64,000 nucleotides of DNA from Paenibacillus ihumii (GTDB lineage: Bacteria; Bacillota; Bacilli; Paenibacillales; Paenibacillaceae). The stretch lies in assembly GCF_001403875.1 (NCBI RefSeq), contig NZ_LN884299.1:3747674-3811673 (forward strand), written 5' to 3'. Both the position numbers and the translations under genes were made by a program. The notes under the pieces are model-generated. The model worked only from the letters and a program-made list of their open reading frames with translations, searched no databases and was not told the DNA's origin. Shown in pieces: positions 8,879 to 16,760 of this stretch (positions within the stretch are counted from its first letter, which is position 1; each line of letters starts with the position of its first letter).

Positions 8879-9216
8879 GATCTCACCACCTTATCCAGCA
8901 CCACATATTGTTGTCCCCCCTGCATTCTTAACAGCAAAACACCATCACCCGCCTTTAGGCCCTCGCGAATAACGATCTTTTCTGTTAACGCATCCTGGGT
9001 TGAACCACCATTGATGTGATGACTATGTTTCAGATCAATTTCATACCTGGTTAGCTGCTCGGTCAGAACAAAAAAATCCTCATCCAGCAATAAACGCTGA
9101 TCGACGAGGATTTCCAGGGGCTGTTCTTTGGTCACTGTGCCAAACATAACCGCTACAGGATGCTCTGCTTCATTCAGATTCATGGTGATTTGCTTTATCG
9201 CATTGGCCAGACTCAT
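8875..9216 (-). CDS. xkdR: tail protein, XkdR/DUF2577 type
   Basis: This is a 113-residue protein of the XkdR type (DUF2577), a small conserved component of PBSX-like baseplates. The sequence has VMFGTVTKEQPLEILVDQRL followed by a beta-rich region and a C-terminal VLLLRMQGGQQYVVLDKV typical of the family. Its start codon overlaps the xkdQ stop (TAATG), and its end overlaps the xkdS start, which supports tight coupling. The exact role in the particle is unknown. Confidence 0.82.
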   Translation of the reverse strand: MSLANAIKQITMNLNEAEHPVAVMFGTVTKEQPLEILVDQRLLLDEDFFVLTEQLTRYEIDLKHSHHINGGSTQDALTEKIVIREGLKAGDGVLLLRMQGGQQYVVLDKVVRS

Positions 9217-10169
9217 TAGATCACCTTCAATTCAATTTGCAATGTGTATTCTTCGCCGCTGAAACGGTGGGAGCATTCCTCCACCAAGTAAAGCTGGTTG
9301 ATCGCCAATTCCCCGATTTCTACATGGATATAACAGCCAGCGCGAACGGACGGATCCCCAAGCGCATCCACCTTCAAGCTTTTGGTCTCGCGGTTTTTAA
9401 GCTTGACCAACTGGTCGAGAAGCTGACGAATTTGAGCGTCATTCATGTTCTCGTCAACTTTTTCGTAGTACTGTAGCCTCCCCCATTTAGCCATATTGGC
9501 GCTATCCTGGGCGATATGCACATCCCGCTTCTTGGTGTCTTTGTTGTCACGTACCAGCTTGATCTGGTTATACGTTTCGCTGTCGATGCTCTTTTCAAAG
9601 CTGAACCCGGTCATCAAACTTTCGTCCCCGATCGCTATATCCAGCTTCATATCCTTTACATTCTGCAACGCCAGATTACCGTAGTCGTCGTAAAACACAT
9701 AGATGCTTCCCGTGTTGACCGTTGTGAGTGCTAAAGCTTTGTCAATGATATCAATCAGCTTCTGACCATCCTCGATCAAATTGGGAATTGCATATTTGGT
9801 ATCTGCGATATGGCCCCACTTCAACTCGAAGTCGTTGGCAATCTGCTTGATAATCGCTGCTGCCGTCTTATTTTTAAATACGTAGGTATCTGTAGCAGTT
9901 AAGTATCGAATCTGATCATACGCCTTGATCTTGAGCGTATCTTCTTGGCTTCGTCCGATTGAAAATACATAGCCATAAAAAAGGGGCTTATCCTCGTACT
10001 TCACAGCAACGATATCCCCGTTTTGAATCATATAATTACGATCTTGCAGCATCGTAAAATCCAGACTTCCCGGCTTGCCGATCCTGGATGTTTTCCAGGT
10101 TGCATCCGTAATAAGCTCCGATATATCATACATACCGCCTTGTTTATCGTCCGTGATCACTTGCAGCAT
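9216..10169 (-). CDS. xkdQ: tail hub protein, XkdQ type
   Basis: The product resembles XkdQ/YqbQ and the P2 gpD / VgrG N-terminal hub fold, which forms the tube-tip platform below the tape measure. Features include DITDATWKTSRIGKPGSLDF, a central AYDQIRYLTATDTYVFKNKT block and a C-terminal SHRFSGEEYTLQIELKVI. The chosen ATG at 10169 (MLQVITDD) has a strong AGGAGGGG ribosome site 6 nt upstream and avoids the 26-bp overlap with xkdP that the longer frame (start 10205) would need. The encoded length is 317 residues. Confidence 0.87.
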   Translation of the reverse strand: MLQVITDDKQGGMYDISELITDATWKTSRIGKPGSLDFTMLQDRNYMIQNGDIVAVKYEDKPLFYGYVFSIGRSQEDTLKIKAYDQIRYLTATDTYVFKNKTAAAIIKQIANDFELKWGHIADTKYAIPNLIEDGQKLIDIIDKALALTTVNTGSIYVFYDDYGNLALQNVKDMKLDIAIGDESLMTGFSFEKSIDSETYNQIKLVRDNKDTKKRDVHIAQDSANMAKWGRLQYYEKVDENMNDAQIRQLLDQLVKLKNRETKSLKVDALGDPSVRAGCYIHVEIGELAINQLYLVEECSHRFSGEEYTLQIELKVI

Positions 10170-10179
10170 GTTACCCCTC

Positions 10180-10857
10180 CTATGGCAGCTTAATAACTTT
10201 ACCAATGGGCAGCCGTTTTAATTCACTGTCTTTGATCCCATTCAGCGTTTGTATTTGCTTATATTTACTACCATCACCCAGAAATTGTTTAGCCACTTTC
10301 CAAAGGTTGTCCCCAGCAACAAGGGTATAAGTCTCAGGCTGTACCCGTGCATCTGCGCGCGACGCTGACTGGTTATCAGATATTGCCGTTTCTTTGCCTG
10401 TTGCATCCTGTATAAATTTGACCTTCTTCGCGGCGTAGAAACGATATTCTTTAAACGCGATTTGGTAGTGTATGTCCCCAACAGTGCCGGCCTCTTCACT
10501 CCAGCTAAACTTTTCAATGCTCACTGCCATATTAATATTTAAATTCGAACCGGTGAGCACCAACCGGACCGGGCGTTTTTTTCCTTGCCATTTTTGGATT
10601 TCATCAATGTAATAAGCCGGCTTGAACATCGCTCTGCGTTCTACATTGACTCCTGGAAACCAACTCGCCGGGAAGAAGCTTTCAAATGCAATTTCCTTCA
10701 GCTTCATATTCTTGATGACATTAATTTCGCCTAACATAGATATATCGTATGTCTTACTATCCCCGCTGGATTGAACCTCAATTTTACCCGGAAGCACCGG
10801 GAATTCTATGGCTTCGGCTCCATTGTTGAATGACAGGGTGAGACTGTATTTATCCAC
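10180..10857 (-). CDS. xkdP: LysM baseplate protein, XkdP type
   Basis: 225 residues. The N-terminal part (SFNNGAEAIEFPVLPGKIEV and a segment with DISMLGEINVIKN) is typical of XkdP-like tail proteins. The last ~50 residues are a LysM motif (YTLVAGDNLWKVAKQFLGDG, then a segment ending LPIGKVIKLP) that would bind peptidoglycan or, in contractile tails, hold baseplate parts together. It sits between the tape measure and hub genes as in PBSX, with a 10-bp gap to xkdQ. Confidence 0.9.
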   Translation of the reverse strand: MDKYSLTLSFNNGAEAIEFPVLPGKIEVQSSGDSKTYDISMLGEINVIKNMKLKEIAFESFFPASWFPGVNVERRAMFKPAYYIDEIQKWQGKKRPVRLVLTGSNLNINMAVSIEKFSWSEEAGTVGDIHYQIAFKEYRFYAAKKVKFIQDATGKETAISDNQSASRADARVQPETYTLVAGDNLWKVAKQFLGDGSKYKQIQTLNGIKDSELKRLPIGKVIKLP

Positions 10858-10882
10858 GGATATCCCCCCTTCTATCTTTCAT

Positions 10883-12769
10883 TTAAGCGTATATTCTCGA
10901 TGCACTTGATGCTATTTCTTCCTCCAATGTAACTGCAATTTGCGATATGATCGAATCCAAATCTGCTCCATTGTTAATATCCCCAGTACTGACGGATACG
11001 GTAGGTGTTAGCGTTACAAAGTTTTGGATGGACTTCATTTCTGCCAGCTCACGCATCGTTTTGAGGTCTTCACTACTGATATCCACCTTGTCTTCAATTT
11101 TTCCAACACTCCCCACCTGATTCACCTTGTCAATAGTGTTATTGGTTGATGAAAGCATACCGGTTTGATTGAATAAGGAACTGTCCGATCCACCGGGTCC
11201 CCCCTGCGCTTCTTGATCTGTTTGTTGTTTTGCTCTATTTGCAGCCCTGTCCGCCAGCATATCCAACACCTTTTGTTCTCGTTCCTGTGCCTTTTTCGCT
11301 GCTCTCGCATAGGCTTCATCTTTTTTAGCGCCGGCGAAATCAGCGATCTCGTCAGCTAAATCCTCCATGCTAAACTTCCCTTGTAACGCAAACGTTGACC
11401 CAGTAACACTATTTATCAGGCCTAATACGACATTTATACCATTGATGATGTTATTGATTACATGGTCAAACAATTTCCCGATCGTTTGCGCCCAAACCTT
11501 AAAAGGAACCATCATCCATTCAACCAACTGCCAGAAATACGCCGGAAACAGATCAAAGAAATTAAGAATAGCGTTCCATACCCGCATAACACCAGCTGCA
11601 AAATCGTCGTTGGTTGTCCACAGTTTATAGAGGATCAAAATTAAGGATACAATCAAGGTTATGATTAAAACGATGGGATTAGCTCCCATAATAGCATCCC
11701 ATATCGCTTGGGCTATGGCTGCCGCCTTTATCGCTAACGTTACCCCCGCGATCGCAGCCGCCAACCCCCATACTATCGGACCGAGAAGGGACCAATTTTC
11801 ATAAAAGAAGCTAAAGACTTGAGCTGCATATTCGACTAGTTGAATCATCCACGATACTGCCTCGGATATGCCCACTGCTAATCCATCCAGAAAATTTGCC
11901 ACGGCATCAGACTGCAAGTAAGTGGTTAACAGAACTACCAGTTCGGTAATTCTTGTTAATGGGCCTCCGGCTTCCCCTAAGCTCCCGATCCAGCCCTTAA
12001 TGATATTGTCGAGAACAGTCATCGCACCACCGAAGGTCACTGGCATTTCCTCAAACATCTTGTCAATCTGTCCCGATTGATTCTGGAAAGCCATAACGAA
12101 TTGATCGGCTGTAAGTTCATCGTTAGCTGCCATTTGCATCAATTGTCCGCCGGAAACTCCCAACCCACCTGATAGAATCTGAATCATGCCCGGAGCGGTA
12201 TCCAAAAGCTGGCGGAGTTCATCGCCTTGCACAACCCCATCTCCCAACGCTTGAGACATACGTTGCATAGCACTTTCAGCATCTGCTGCCGAAACTCCAC
12301 TAATCACGAGGGATTTATTAAATTTATCCGTGAAATCAAGCAAATCATCGTTGTTCTTGAATAAACCTTGCGTGCCTACTCCAAGCTTGGTAACTAACCC
12401 GGATGTTGCACTATAACTTGTCCTTGTTCTGTTAGCTATATCTAAAACCTGTTGTTGTAACTGTGCCTGGGTGCGTAAACCATCATTAACAAAAGCTAAA
12501 CGGGCGTGGGTAGCAGCCATCTCATCGGACACCGCCATGGCCCCACCGATCACTCCCCCTAGTTGTTGGGCAAGCTTCACACCTTTGGCTATAACACCAA
12601 CGAGCATTTTAGCTAAGGACTCCGTTTGCTTTACGCCATTGTTCATATTAATATTTGCCTGATTTAATGTGTTATTTATTTGCATATAATTGTTGTTGAT
12701 TACCTGCGTCATGTGAATCATCTTCTGATGATTGGTAATCAAATTCAGAGTCGCTTGCACTGTTGCCAC
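10883..12769 (-). CDS. xkdO: tail tape measure protein
   Basis: The tape measure sets tail length and occupies the tube lumen. Evidence: N-terminal coiled coil, the TapeMeas-type segment (LGDGVVQGDELRQLLDTAPG, then GLGVSGGQLMQMAANDEL), two or three hydrophobic helices around residues 330-400 and a charged helical C-terminus. It lies between the chaperone and LysM genes. The GTG at 12769 is preferred because AGAAGGTGA lies ~8 nt upstream; a TTG at 12796 would add nine residues. At ~628 residues it is about half of PBSX XkdO as remembered, implying a short tail, roughly 90-95 nm at 0.15 nm per residue. Confidence 0.9.
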   Translation of the reverse strand: MATVQATLNLITNHQKMIHMTQVINNNYMQINNTLNQANINMNNGVKQTESLAKMLVGVIAKGVKLAQQLGGVIGGAMAVSDEMAATHARLAFVNDGLRTQAQLQQQVLDIANRTRTSYSATSGLVTKLGVGTQGLFKNNDDLLDFTDKFNKSLVISGVSAADAESAMQRMSQALGDGVVQGDELRQLLDTAPGMIQILSGGLGVSGGQLMQMAANDELTADQFVMAFQNQSGQIDKMFEEMPVTFGGAMTVLDNIIKGWIGSLGEAGGPLTRITELVVLLTTYLQSDAVANFLDGLAVGISEAVSWMIQLVEYAAQVFSFFYENWSLLGPIVWGLAAAIAGVTLAIKAAAIAQAIWDAIMGANPIVLIITLIVSLILILYKLWTTNDDFAAGVMRVWNAILNFFDLFPAYFWQLVEWMMVPFKVWAQTIGKLFDHVINNIINGINVVLGLINSVTGSTFALQGKFSMEDLADEIADFAGAKKDEAYARAAKKAQEREQKVLDMLADRAANRAKQQTDQEAQGGPGGSDSSLFNQTGMLSSTNNTIDKVNQVGSVGKIEDKVDISSEDLKTMRELAEMKSIQNFVTLTPTVSVSTGDINNGADLDSIISQIAVTLEEEIASSASRIYA

Positions 12770-12800
12770 TTTGTACTTCACCTTCTTTCGAAGCAAATAA

Positions 12801-13378
12801 CTATCTCTTCATCTTTTTCGCCGCCTTATCTTCCGCTGCCACCCTTTCATCAATGCAAGCCATAACAAAAGCCCTCTCTTCTCTAGAAAGGGCTAAAAAC
12901 TCACTGGGCCATTTATGAAACTTGTGGAGGGCATAGTAAGCATAATTTGCCTCACTGTCGCCCTCCCGGATTAGTTTTTTGCTTCTTCCACCAGATCCTC
13001 CATCCCAACATCAAAACCGCTCAGGCGTTGGATGTGTTCGGCAAGCGTTGCAATCTCACCGGGCAACAGCACTTTGTTTACGTATTGCTCAGGAGTGGTG
13101 CAACCAAGCTTGCTGATGGACTCCGCATCTTTAAAGTCAGGTACTAGCGTATTATTGATGACAGATGTAGTGTTAAACTGCTGCGCATTAAACTCTACCT
13201 TCCCTTTTTTAAGGATGGTGGTTGAACGTTTGCGAAGCTCCTCAAAATCAGGACCGGTCATGGCCTTGATCTTGAACTTTAACAGGTTTCCCTCTGCATC
13301 CTTAAACCGCTTGGACACGGTCACTTCTTCCGTCAGACCATCAATGGGGTTAGCGTTCAAAAAATCTTGCAAGCTCAT
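12801..13378 (-). CDS. tail assembly chaperone, frameshifted long form
   Basis: Read through a -1 shift at the A AAA AAC heptamer (12974-12980), the xkdN frame continues into LIREGDSEANYAYYALHKFH and ends ...KAAKKMKR at a TAG at 12801. The extension of ~59 residues, with HKWPSEFLALSREERAFVMA, is the second half found in G/GT-type tail chaperones. These bind the tape measure during assembly and are made in a fixed ratio by programmed frameshifting. The extension has no start or ribosome site of its own and ends just before the tape measure gene. Total length would be ~192 residues. Confidence 0.85.
12971..13378 (-). CDS. xkdN: tail assembly chaperone, short form
   Basis: 135-residue XkdN-type protein (MSLQDFLNANPIDGLTEEVT and a segment with FKIKAMTGPDFEELRKRS), equivalent to the lambda gpG short product. 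It ends at TAA directly after the slippery sequence, so normal termination gives this form and frameshifting gives the long one. It lies between the tube gene (20 bp) and the tape measure gene. It is a non-structural chaperone expected to coat the tape measure and disappear from mature particles. Confidence 0.88.
   Translation of the reverse strand: MSLQDFLNANPIDGLTEEVTVSKRFKDAEGNLLKFKIKAMTGPDFEELRKRSTTILKKGKVEFNAQQFNTTSVINNTLVPDFKDAESISKLGCTTPEQYVNKVLLPGEIATLAEHIQRLSGFDVGMEDLVEEAKN
12974..12980 (-). promoter_or_regulatory. -1 ribosomal frameshift heptamer
   Basis: On the minus strand the zero-frame codons read GCA AAA AAC TAA, giving a canonical X XXY YYZ slippery site (A AAA AAC) directly before the stop. 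A -1 shift opens the conserved extension ending at 12801. No stimulatory structure was worked out. Confidence 0.85.
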
Positions 13379-13398
13379 ATCTATTCCCTCTTTCTCTT

Positions 13399-13860
13399 TT
13401 ATTGAATAGTATTAAACATATCCGGCATGTCCACATCCTCAAACGTGAACGGAATTTCCTCCTCCAGCATATCGTCGCTGGTGGCATCAAATTTGGAGAG
13501 GATCAGACTATCGACATTGCAGTTTTTGAGAATGATGGTTTGTTTACCGGCAGCACTCCCCGGCTGCTCGTTGACCATCATGAGATCAAACCAAAAATCC
13601 TCACCTGTTTTAATATAGTTGATCATCAATTCCCTAAACATTGATGTTACATAATAGACCGTCAGCGTACCGGTGCCTTTCCATCCAGCAGCACGCTGTG
13701 GCGTATTCGTTTTACCGAGCACAGGCACATCCACTTTGTTTTTCTCGGCGGTGGCCTCCCCGGTCTTCCCGTAGAGCAATTCCTCCACCCGTCCGTTGAC
13801 GGTTACAAAAGCTCTTGCAGTCTTGCCGCTAATGGCATCTTTAACATTAAATACTCCCAT
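13399..13860 (-). CDS. xkdM: tail tube protein
   Basis: A 153-residue XkdM-type inner tube protein, whose hexameric rings stack into the tube within the sheath. The sequence runs MGVFNVKDAISGKTARAFV, then the conserved TGTLTVYYVTSMFRELMINY and a C-terminal LEEEIPFTFEDVDMPDMF. Position directly after the sheath gene (15 bp) is diagnostic for this class of tail operon. Intact. Confidence 0.92.
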   Translation of the reverse strand: MGVFNVKDAISGKTARAFVTVNGRVEELLYGKTGEATAEKNKVDVPVLGKTNTPQRAAGWKGTGTLTVYYVTSMFRELMINYIKTGEDFWFDLMMVNEQPGSAAGKQTIILKNCNVDSLILSKFDATSDDMLEEEIPFTFEDVDMPDMFNTIQ

Positions 13861-13875
13861 GGTTGAACCCCTCCC

Positions 13876-15201
13876 TTAACGTACTGTGACACTGATATAA
13901 ATTTTTTCGACGCTATCCACCGCTTGAATCCAAAGATTGATTCCAATGGAATCTGCATCCTTGCCCGGCAGCACTTCAATATCCTTTTGAGAATCAAAGT
14001 TTTGGATCGCACCCATATCCTGCAGGCTCTCGAGATAAGAGACCGCTTCGGCTTTAAACAGATTTCGCCCGTCTGCATCATTGGATACTTTGCCAAGGAA
14101 ATGCTGTTTGAACACTCTGGATATATCATTAGCGATGGCGTCCAAGGTGCGAATAATCCGGTTTTTGCTAAATGGCTTACCCCGGTCCATCGTAAATGTC
14201 TTAAGCGTATTAATATCCTGCACAATTCGTACCTGGCCATTATCGGCAGTAAGCACCATTTCACCGTTACTGATCGCCTGAACAAGCTCTGTCTTCGTAT
14301 ATTTCGGAGATGCATCGACAGCGTTAGGGATCACCGCATAAGTCAACGATTGATTTACGCTTGCCCCTGCCTCCATGGCTGCAATCTCCCATACCAGAGA
14401 GGTCGGTTCTACCGTTAAGCCGTCAGCGGTCACGACACCGTTTTTCAGGCTGATTACTCCTTCATGATCCGCTTCAGGATAGTTACATAGTACAGTCTGA
14501 AACTTCTTCCCCTCGTTGTCCCGGAGACGCTTGGTATAAGCTGTTGCGAGTGATTTAATGACACTATCTTCTGTAGGCACAGCCAACACGTCAAATTCCT
14601 CCGCCTCAAAGGCTGCAAGGGCTGCGGTATATTCCCCAGCTCCGCCAGAACCGTCCGCCCCGCCCTCCAAGGAGGTCACAGCAGCGTCTGTCAACTCGCC
14701 TGTACCGCTAAAGTCCACAAAGTCATTGGATACCAGATCCTCTGCTTTTTCAACAGTCTGAATATCCACTTCCTCCTGATCCAAATACGTAATGACATTA
14801 AAAAAGCCCAGCATATCTATGTTGGACTGGATCGAGACCTTCAGATCATTCCCTCGTGAGCCGCCGTATTTAGCCGTCGCGGTCAAGCTGCCTGACACAA
14901 CGCTTGCCTTCACTGCCCCGTTTGCTCCTAGGCGATAAATCAATACCTTATTAACATGGGAAAGTGCCGCAGCAATATGCCTGATCCGTGGGTCAACCGC
15001 ATGAAAACCGATAGCAGCTAACGAGTTCTGCATAAATGTGCTTGCTTCAAGTGTGGTAATTCCTTCTTTGCCCCAAGGCAGATGAGCGGGAACCGCCAAT
15101 GTCCCTCGTTCTCCTAATTTACCAAGCGCCTGTGCTTCAGATTTGAAATTAATGTACACATCAGGCAATACTTTGTTTTGTGTAGTCCAAGTGCCGCCCA
15201 T
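13876..15201 (-). CDS. xkdK: tail sheath protein
   Basis: The contractile sheath subunit, 441 residues, close to XkdK in length. It begins MGGTWTTQNKVLPDVYINFK, a signature start for this family. A variable middle domain follows (GGSRGNDLKVSIQSN), and the conserved C-terminal region involved in sheath-sheath and sheath-tube contacts includes DINTLKTFTMDRGKPFSKNR. Its presence shows the module is myovirus-like rather than siphovirus-like. The upstream small gene ends one base before the start codon. Confidence 0.95.
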   Translation of the reverse strand: MGGTWTTQNKVLPDVYINFKSEAQALGKLGERGTLAVPAHLPWGKEGITTLEASTFMQNSLAAIGFHAVDPRIRHIAAALSHVNKVLIYRLGANGAVKASVVSGSLTATAKYGGSRGNDLKVSIQSNIDMLGFFNVITYLDQEEVDIQTVEKAEDLVSNDFVDFSGTGELTDAAVTSLEGGADGSGGAGEYTAALAAFEAEEFDVLAVPTEDSVIKSLATAYTKRLRDNEGKKFQTVLCNYPEADHEGVISLKNGVVTADGLTVEPTSLVWEIAAMEAGASVNQSLTYAVIPNAVDASPKYTKTELVQAISNGEMVLTADNGQVRIVQDINTLKTFTMDRGKPFSKNRIIRTLDAIANDISRVFKQHFLGKVSNDADGRNLFKAEAVSYLESLQDMGAIQNFDSQKDIEVLPGKDADSIGINLWIQAVDSVEKIYISVTVR

Positions 15202-15396
15202 TTACTTCACCTCTCTGCTCATAAATTGTTCTACTAACTGTGTCGCTTGTGTGATTGTATAAGTCTTGTTATCCTCCAGTACGATGCTAAGGATATCTCG
15301 ATCAACACCTTGCCATTGCTCAGATTGCACAAATTGTTCCTTTGTAAATCGAGCTGCGTTCGTCTTTTGTTTGGTATCTTCCTCTTTTTTAGCCAT
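15202..15396 (-). CDS. small tail-operon protein in the XkdJ position
   Basis: 64 residues, highly charged at the N-terminus (MAKKEEDTKQK), then FTKEQFVQSEQWQGVDRDIL. It contains no membrane segment. It lies between the tail terminator gene (8-bp overlap) and the sheath gene (adjacent), in the position of PBSX xkdJ. The FTKEQFxxSxxF-type pattern is common in short proteins of Gram-positive phage structural modules. Function unknown. Confidence 0.72.
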   Translation of the reverse strand: MAKKEEDTKQKTNAARFTKEQFVQSEQWQGVDRDILSIVLEDNKTYTITQATQLVEQFMSREVK

Positions 15397-15895
15397 AATT
15401 TAAGAATCCCTCCTGCTCGAGTGTTTGCATTTTCGGTGTTTCCGGCTTCGGCTTCCACACCCAGAAGTTATAATCCACAAAGAAATGCAATGTCTGATCA
15501 TTAACTTCATGCTTCATATTCAGTCCCCGGTATAATTCGCCATCGATCTCTACTGCCACTAGCGCATCATAGAGTATTTCTGCGGTCGCATGAGCCTCTT
15601 CGTTGTATTGCGGGCCTTCCGGGAAAAAGCCAATGTCGAAGGTATGAGTACGGTGATAGCGCCTGTCCAGTTCTTGTACTTGGGATGTTGTAAGCAATTG
15701 AACCTTGAAATATGGTGTTTGCAGGCCCTGCTCAATCTCTTCGTCATAGACTGTTATGCCAGGAAATGCTTCCGCCAGAGCGCCTGCGATTTCCTGACGA
15801 AAGCGATTTGAACTTACTTTGTTCATAGCAGCACGCCTTTCTGCCATTCTCGCGTTGATTTTGTTCGTAAAAAAAGACCGATATGCTTCGGTCAT
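15389..15895 (-). CDS. phage tail terminator family protein
   Basis: 168 residues in the XkdI position, first of the recognisable structural genes. The pattern of a helix followed by FPGITVYDEEIEQGLQTPYF and alternating strands matches small tail-terminator proteins that cap the tube. Two starts are possible: ATG at 15895, overlapping the upstream stop as ATGA, or ATG at 15826 (MNKVSSN) with AGAAAGG upstream. The conserved domain begins near the second. Assignment rests mainly on fold pattern and gene order. Confidence 0.75.
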   Translation of the reverse strand: MTEAYRSFFTNKINARMAERRAAMNKVSSNRFRQEIAGALAEAFPGITVYDEEIEQGLQTPYFKVQLLTTSQVQELDRRYHRTHTFDIGFFPEGPQYNEEAHATAEILYDALVAVEIDGELYRGLNMKHEVNDQTLHFFVDYNFWVWKPKPETPKMQTLEQEGFLNYG

Positions 15896-15984
15896 GAGTA
15901 TGCCTGATCCATTCGCAATCTTTCTTCGGGTGGCATAAGGGTATTGGGCCGCAAATCAGCCAGCCTTTCCTGCATTGCGTTCAT
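15892..15984 (-). CDS. 30-residue leader ORF of the tail operon
   Basis: This frame encodes MNAMQERLADLRPNTLMPPE and ten more residues, ending RMDQAYS. It has an excellent ribosome site (AGGAGGAGGCT before the ATG) and its TGA overlaps the ATG of the tail terminator gene (ATGA), so it is very likely translated and couples expression of the operon. It may be the end of a truncated head-tail joining gene or a genuine small protein. No homologue is recognised. Confidence 0.55.
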   Translation of the reverse strand: MNAMQERLADLRPNTLMPPEERLRMDQAYS

Positions 15985-16545
15985 AGCCTCCTCCTTTCTT
16001 ATCATCCATCGTGAGCGGGAATGGATCTGGAGTTTGCACCACAACAAAAAAAGCCGGCGAAATTGCCGGCCATGACATAAGTTGTCTGCCCTTTTGTGGT
16101 GTCCGTGAGTCTCATTCCCACACTATCATTATAGCCTGGTTATTTTGGCAAAGTGGGACAGGCTCCGGTCAAGGAGCGGACAGGTTGCGGCCTTTGATTT
16201 GTATAATGCATGAAAATTCAAGTCCGCATGCCCTTTAAATATCATACGATAATACCGGCAGCTCGCAGGAGAAGGACTCGGTTCCGATCTGCAGCGACAG
16301 CTCTTGAACGGGTTCGCCACGATCACAATCCGGCCTTCGACCGGGCTCTTAAAAGCAAGCGCGTTCCCGGCCAAAGTTCCTTTGACGCCAAGCCGATTAA
16401 CGTTCTGATCATAGGAGCTGTCCCCTCTTTCGTCATCGGAATTTGTATGCTCATTCTTGGGCCGACCCCAGGCTCGCTCTCTACGGATACAATTCATCTG
16501 GACACTTATTTCGAAAGTGATACAATAAAATCACTCAAGGAGGGG
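15985..16545. other. decayed boundary region upstream of the tail operon
   Basis: Except for the terminator at 16045-16071 no intact gene is seen. The longer open frames on both strands here lack ribosome sites and look spurious. A minus-strand segment ending near 16240 reads as protein-like (QELSLQIGTESFSCELPV) but is interrupted by a stop, consistent with a degraded gene end. The head, packaging and regulatory genes expected upstream of a PBSX-like tail module are missing here. Confidence 0.5.
16045..16071 (-). terminator. rho-independent terminator
   Basis: On the minus strand GCCGGC-AATTTC-GCCGGC is followed by seven Ts. It precedes the tail operon in transcription direction, so it would end transcripts entering from the lost upstream region. 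Confidence 0.75.
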
Positions 16546-16677
16546 ATGCCTTGCTATATCGTTGGTTCATTTTGCCATTCCGGCGGAGCATCCGGACAAG
16601 CCGGAGTCGATGTGGCTTATAGCAAGCATAGCAACAACATCAAAAAAGTATTGAAAAAGAAAACACCTCGCTTTTAA
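16546..16677 (+). CDS. 43-residue chimeric ORF containing an nfi fragment
   Basis: An ATG at 16546 lies after a good AAGGAGGGG ribosome site and a -10-like TACAAT. It opens a frame reading MPCYIVGSFCHSGGASGQ, then AGVDVAYSKHSNN, then a basic tail KKVLKKKTPRF. The middle block is the active-site beta strand of endonuclease V in the same frame as nfi. The rest does not match nfi. It cannot be an active nuclease. It may be a translated microprotein or simply a pseudogene scrap that kept its frame. Confidence 0.4.
   Translation: MPCYIVGSFCHSGGASGQAGVDVAYSKHSNNIKKVLKKKTPRF
16600..16637 (+). pseudogene. nfi: fragment of endonuclease V gene
   Basis: 35 of 38 bases match nfi positions 4424-4461; two of the three differences are synonymous. 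The match starts and stops abruptly. It is on the same strand as nfi and on the opposite side of the phage-tail block. Confidence 0.7.
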
Positions 16678-16702
16678 TCCTGACAACTATGTTGTCAGGA
16701 TT
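16676..16702. promoter_or_regulatory. perfect 12-bp inverted repeat upstream of the WYL regulator
   Basis: AATCCTGACAAC-TAT-GTTGTCAGGATT, 58 bp upstream of the regulator start. The symmetry and position suggest an operator for the downstream regulator. The alternative is a weak terminator for the small upstream ORF, but the stem is not GC-rich and no T-run follows. Confidence 0.5.
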
Positions 16703-16760
16703 GTTAGTTTAGGATAAGAGACAGATGACCACACTTCACTGACCGAGGGGGAGGATATCC

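Noticed and set aside
12471..15811. Long plus-strand frames opposite the tail genes
   Set aside because: They are antisense shadows of well-supported structural genes and lack starts with ribosome sites.
5435..15984. Tail operon as an extracellular contractile injection system of the Afp/PVC type
   Set aside because: The AAA+ ATPase and toxin cargo genes typical of those systems are absent, and every gene matches the PBSX order.
4424..16637. nfi fragment as a phage attachment-site duplication
   Set aside because: The match is 35 of 38 bp inside a coding region, imperfect, with no integrase and no neighbouring identity. A gene scrap is the simpler reading.
16210..16677. A 155-codon plus-strand open frame
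   Set aside because: Only its last 43 codons follow a ribosome site; the earlier part has no family resemblance and lies in decayed DNA. Only 16546-16677 is kept.
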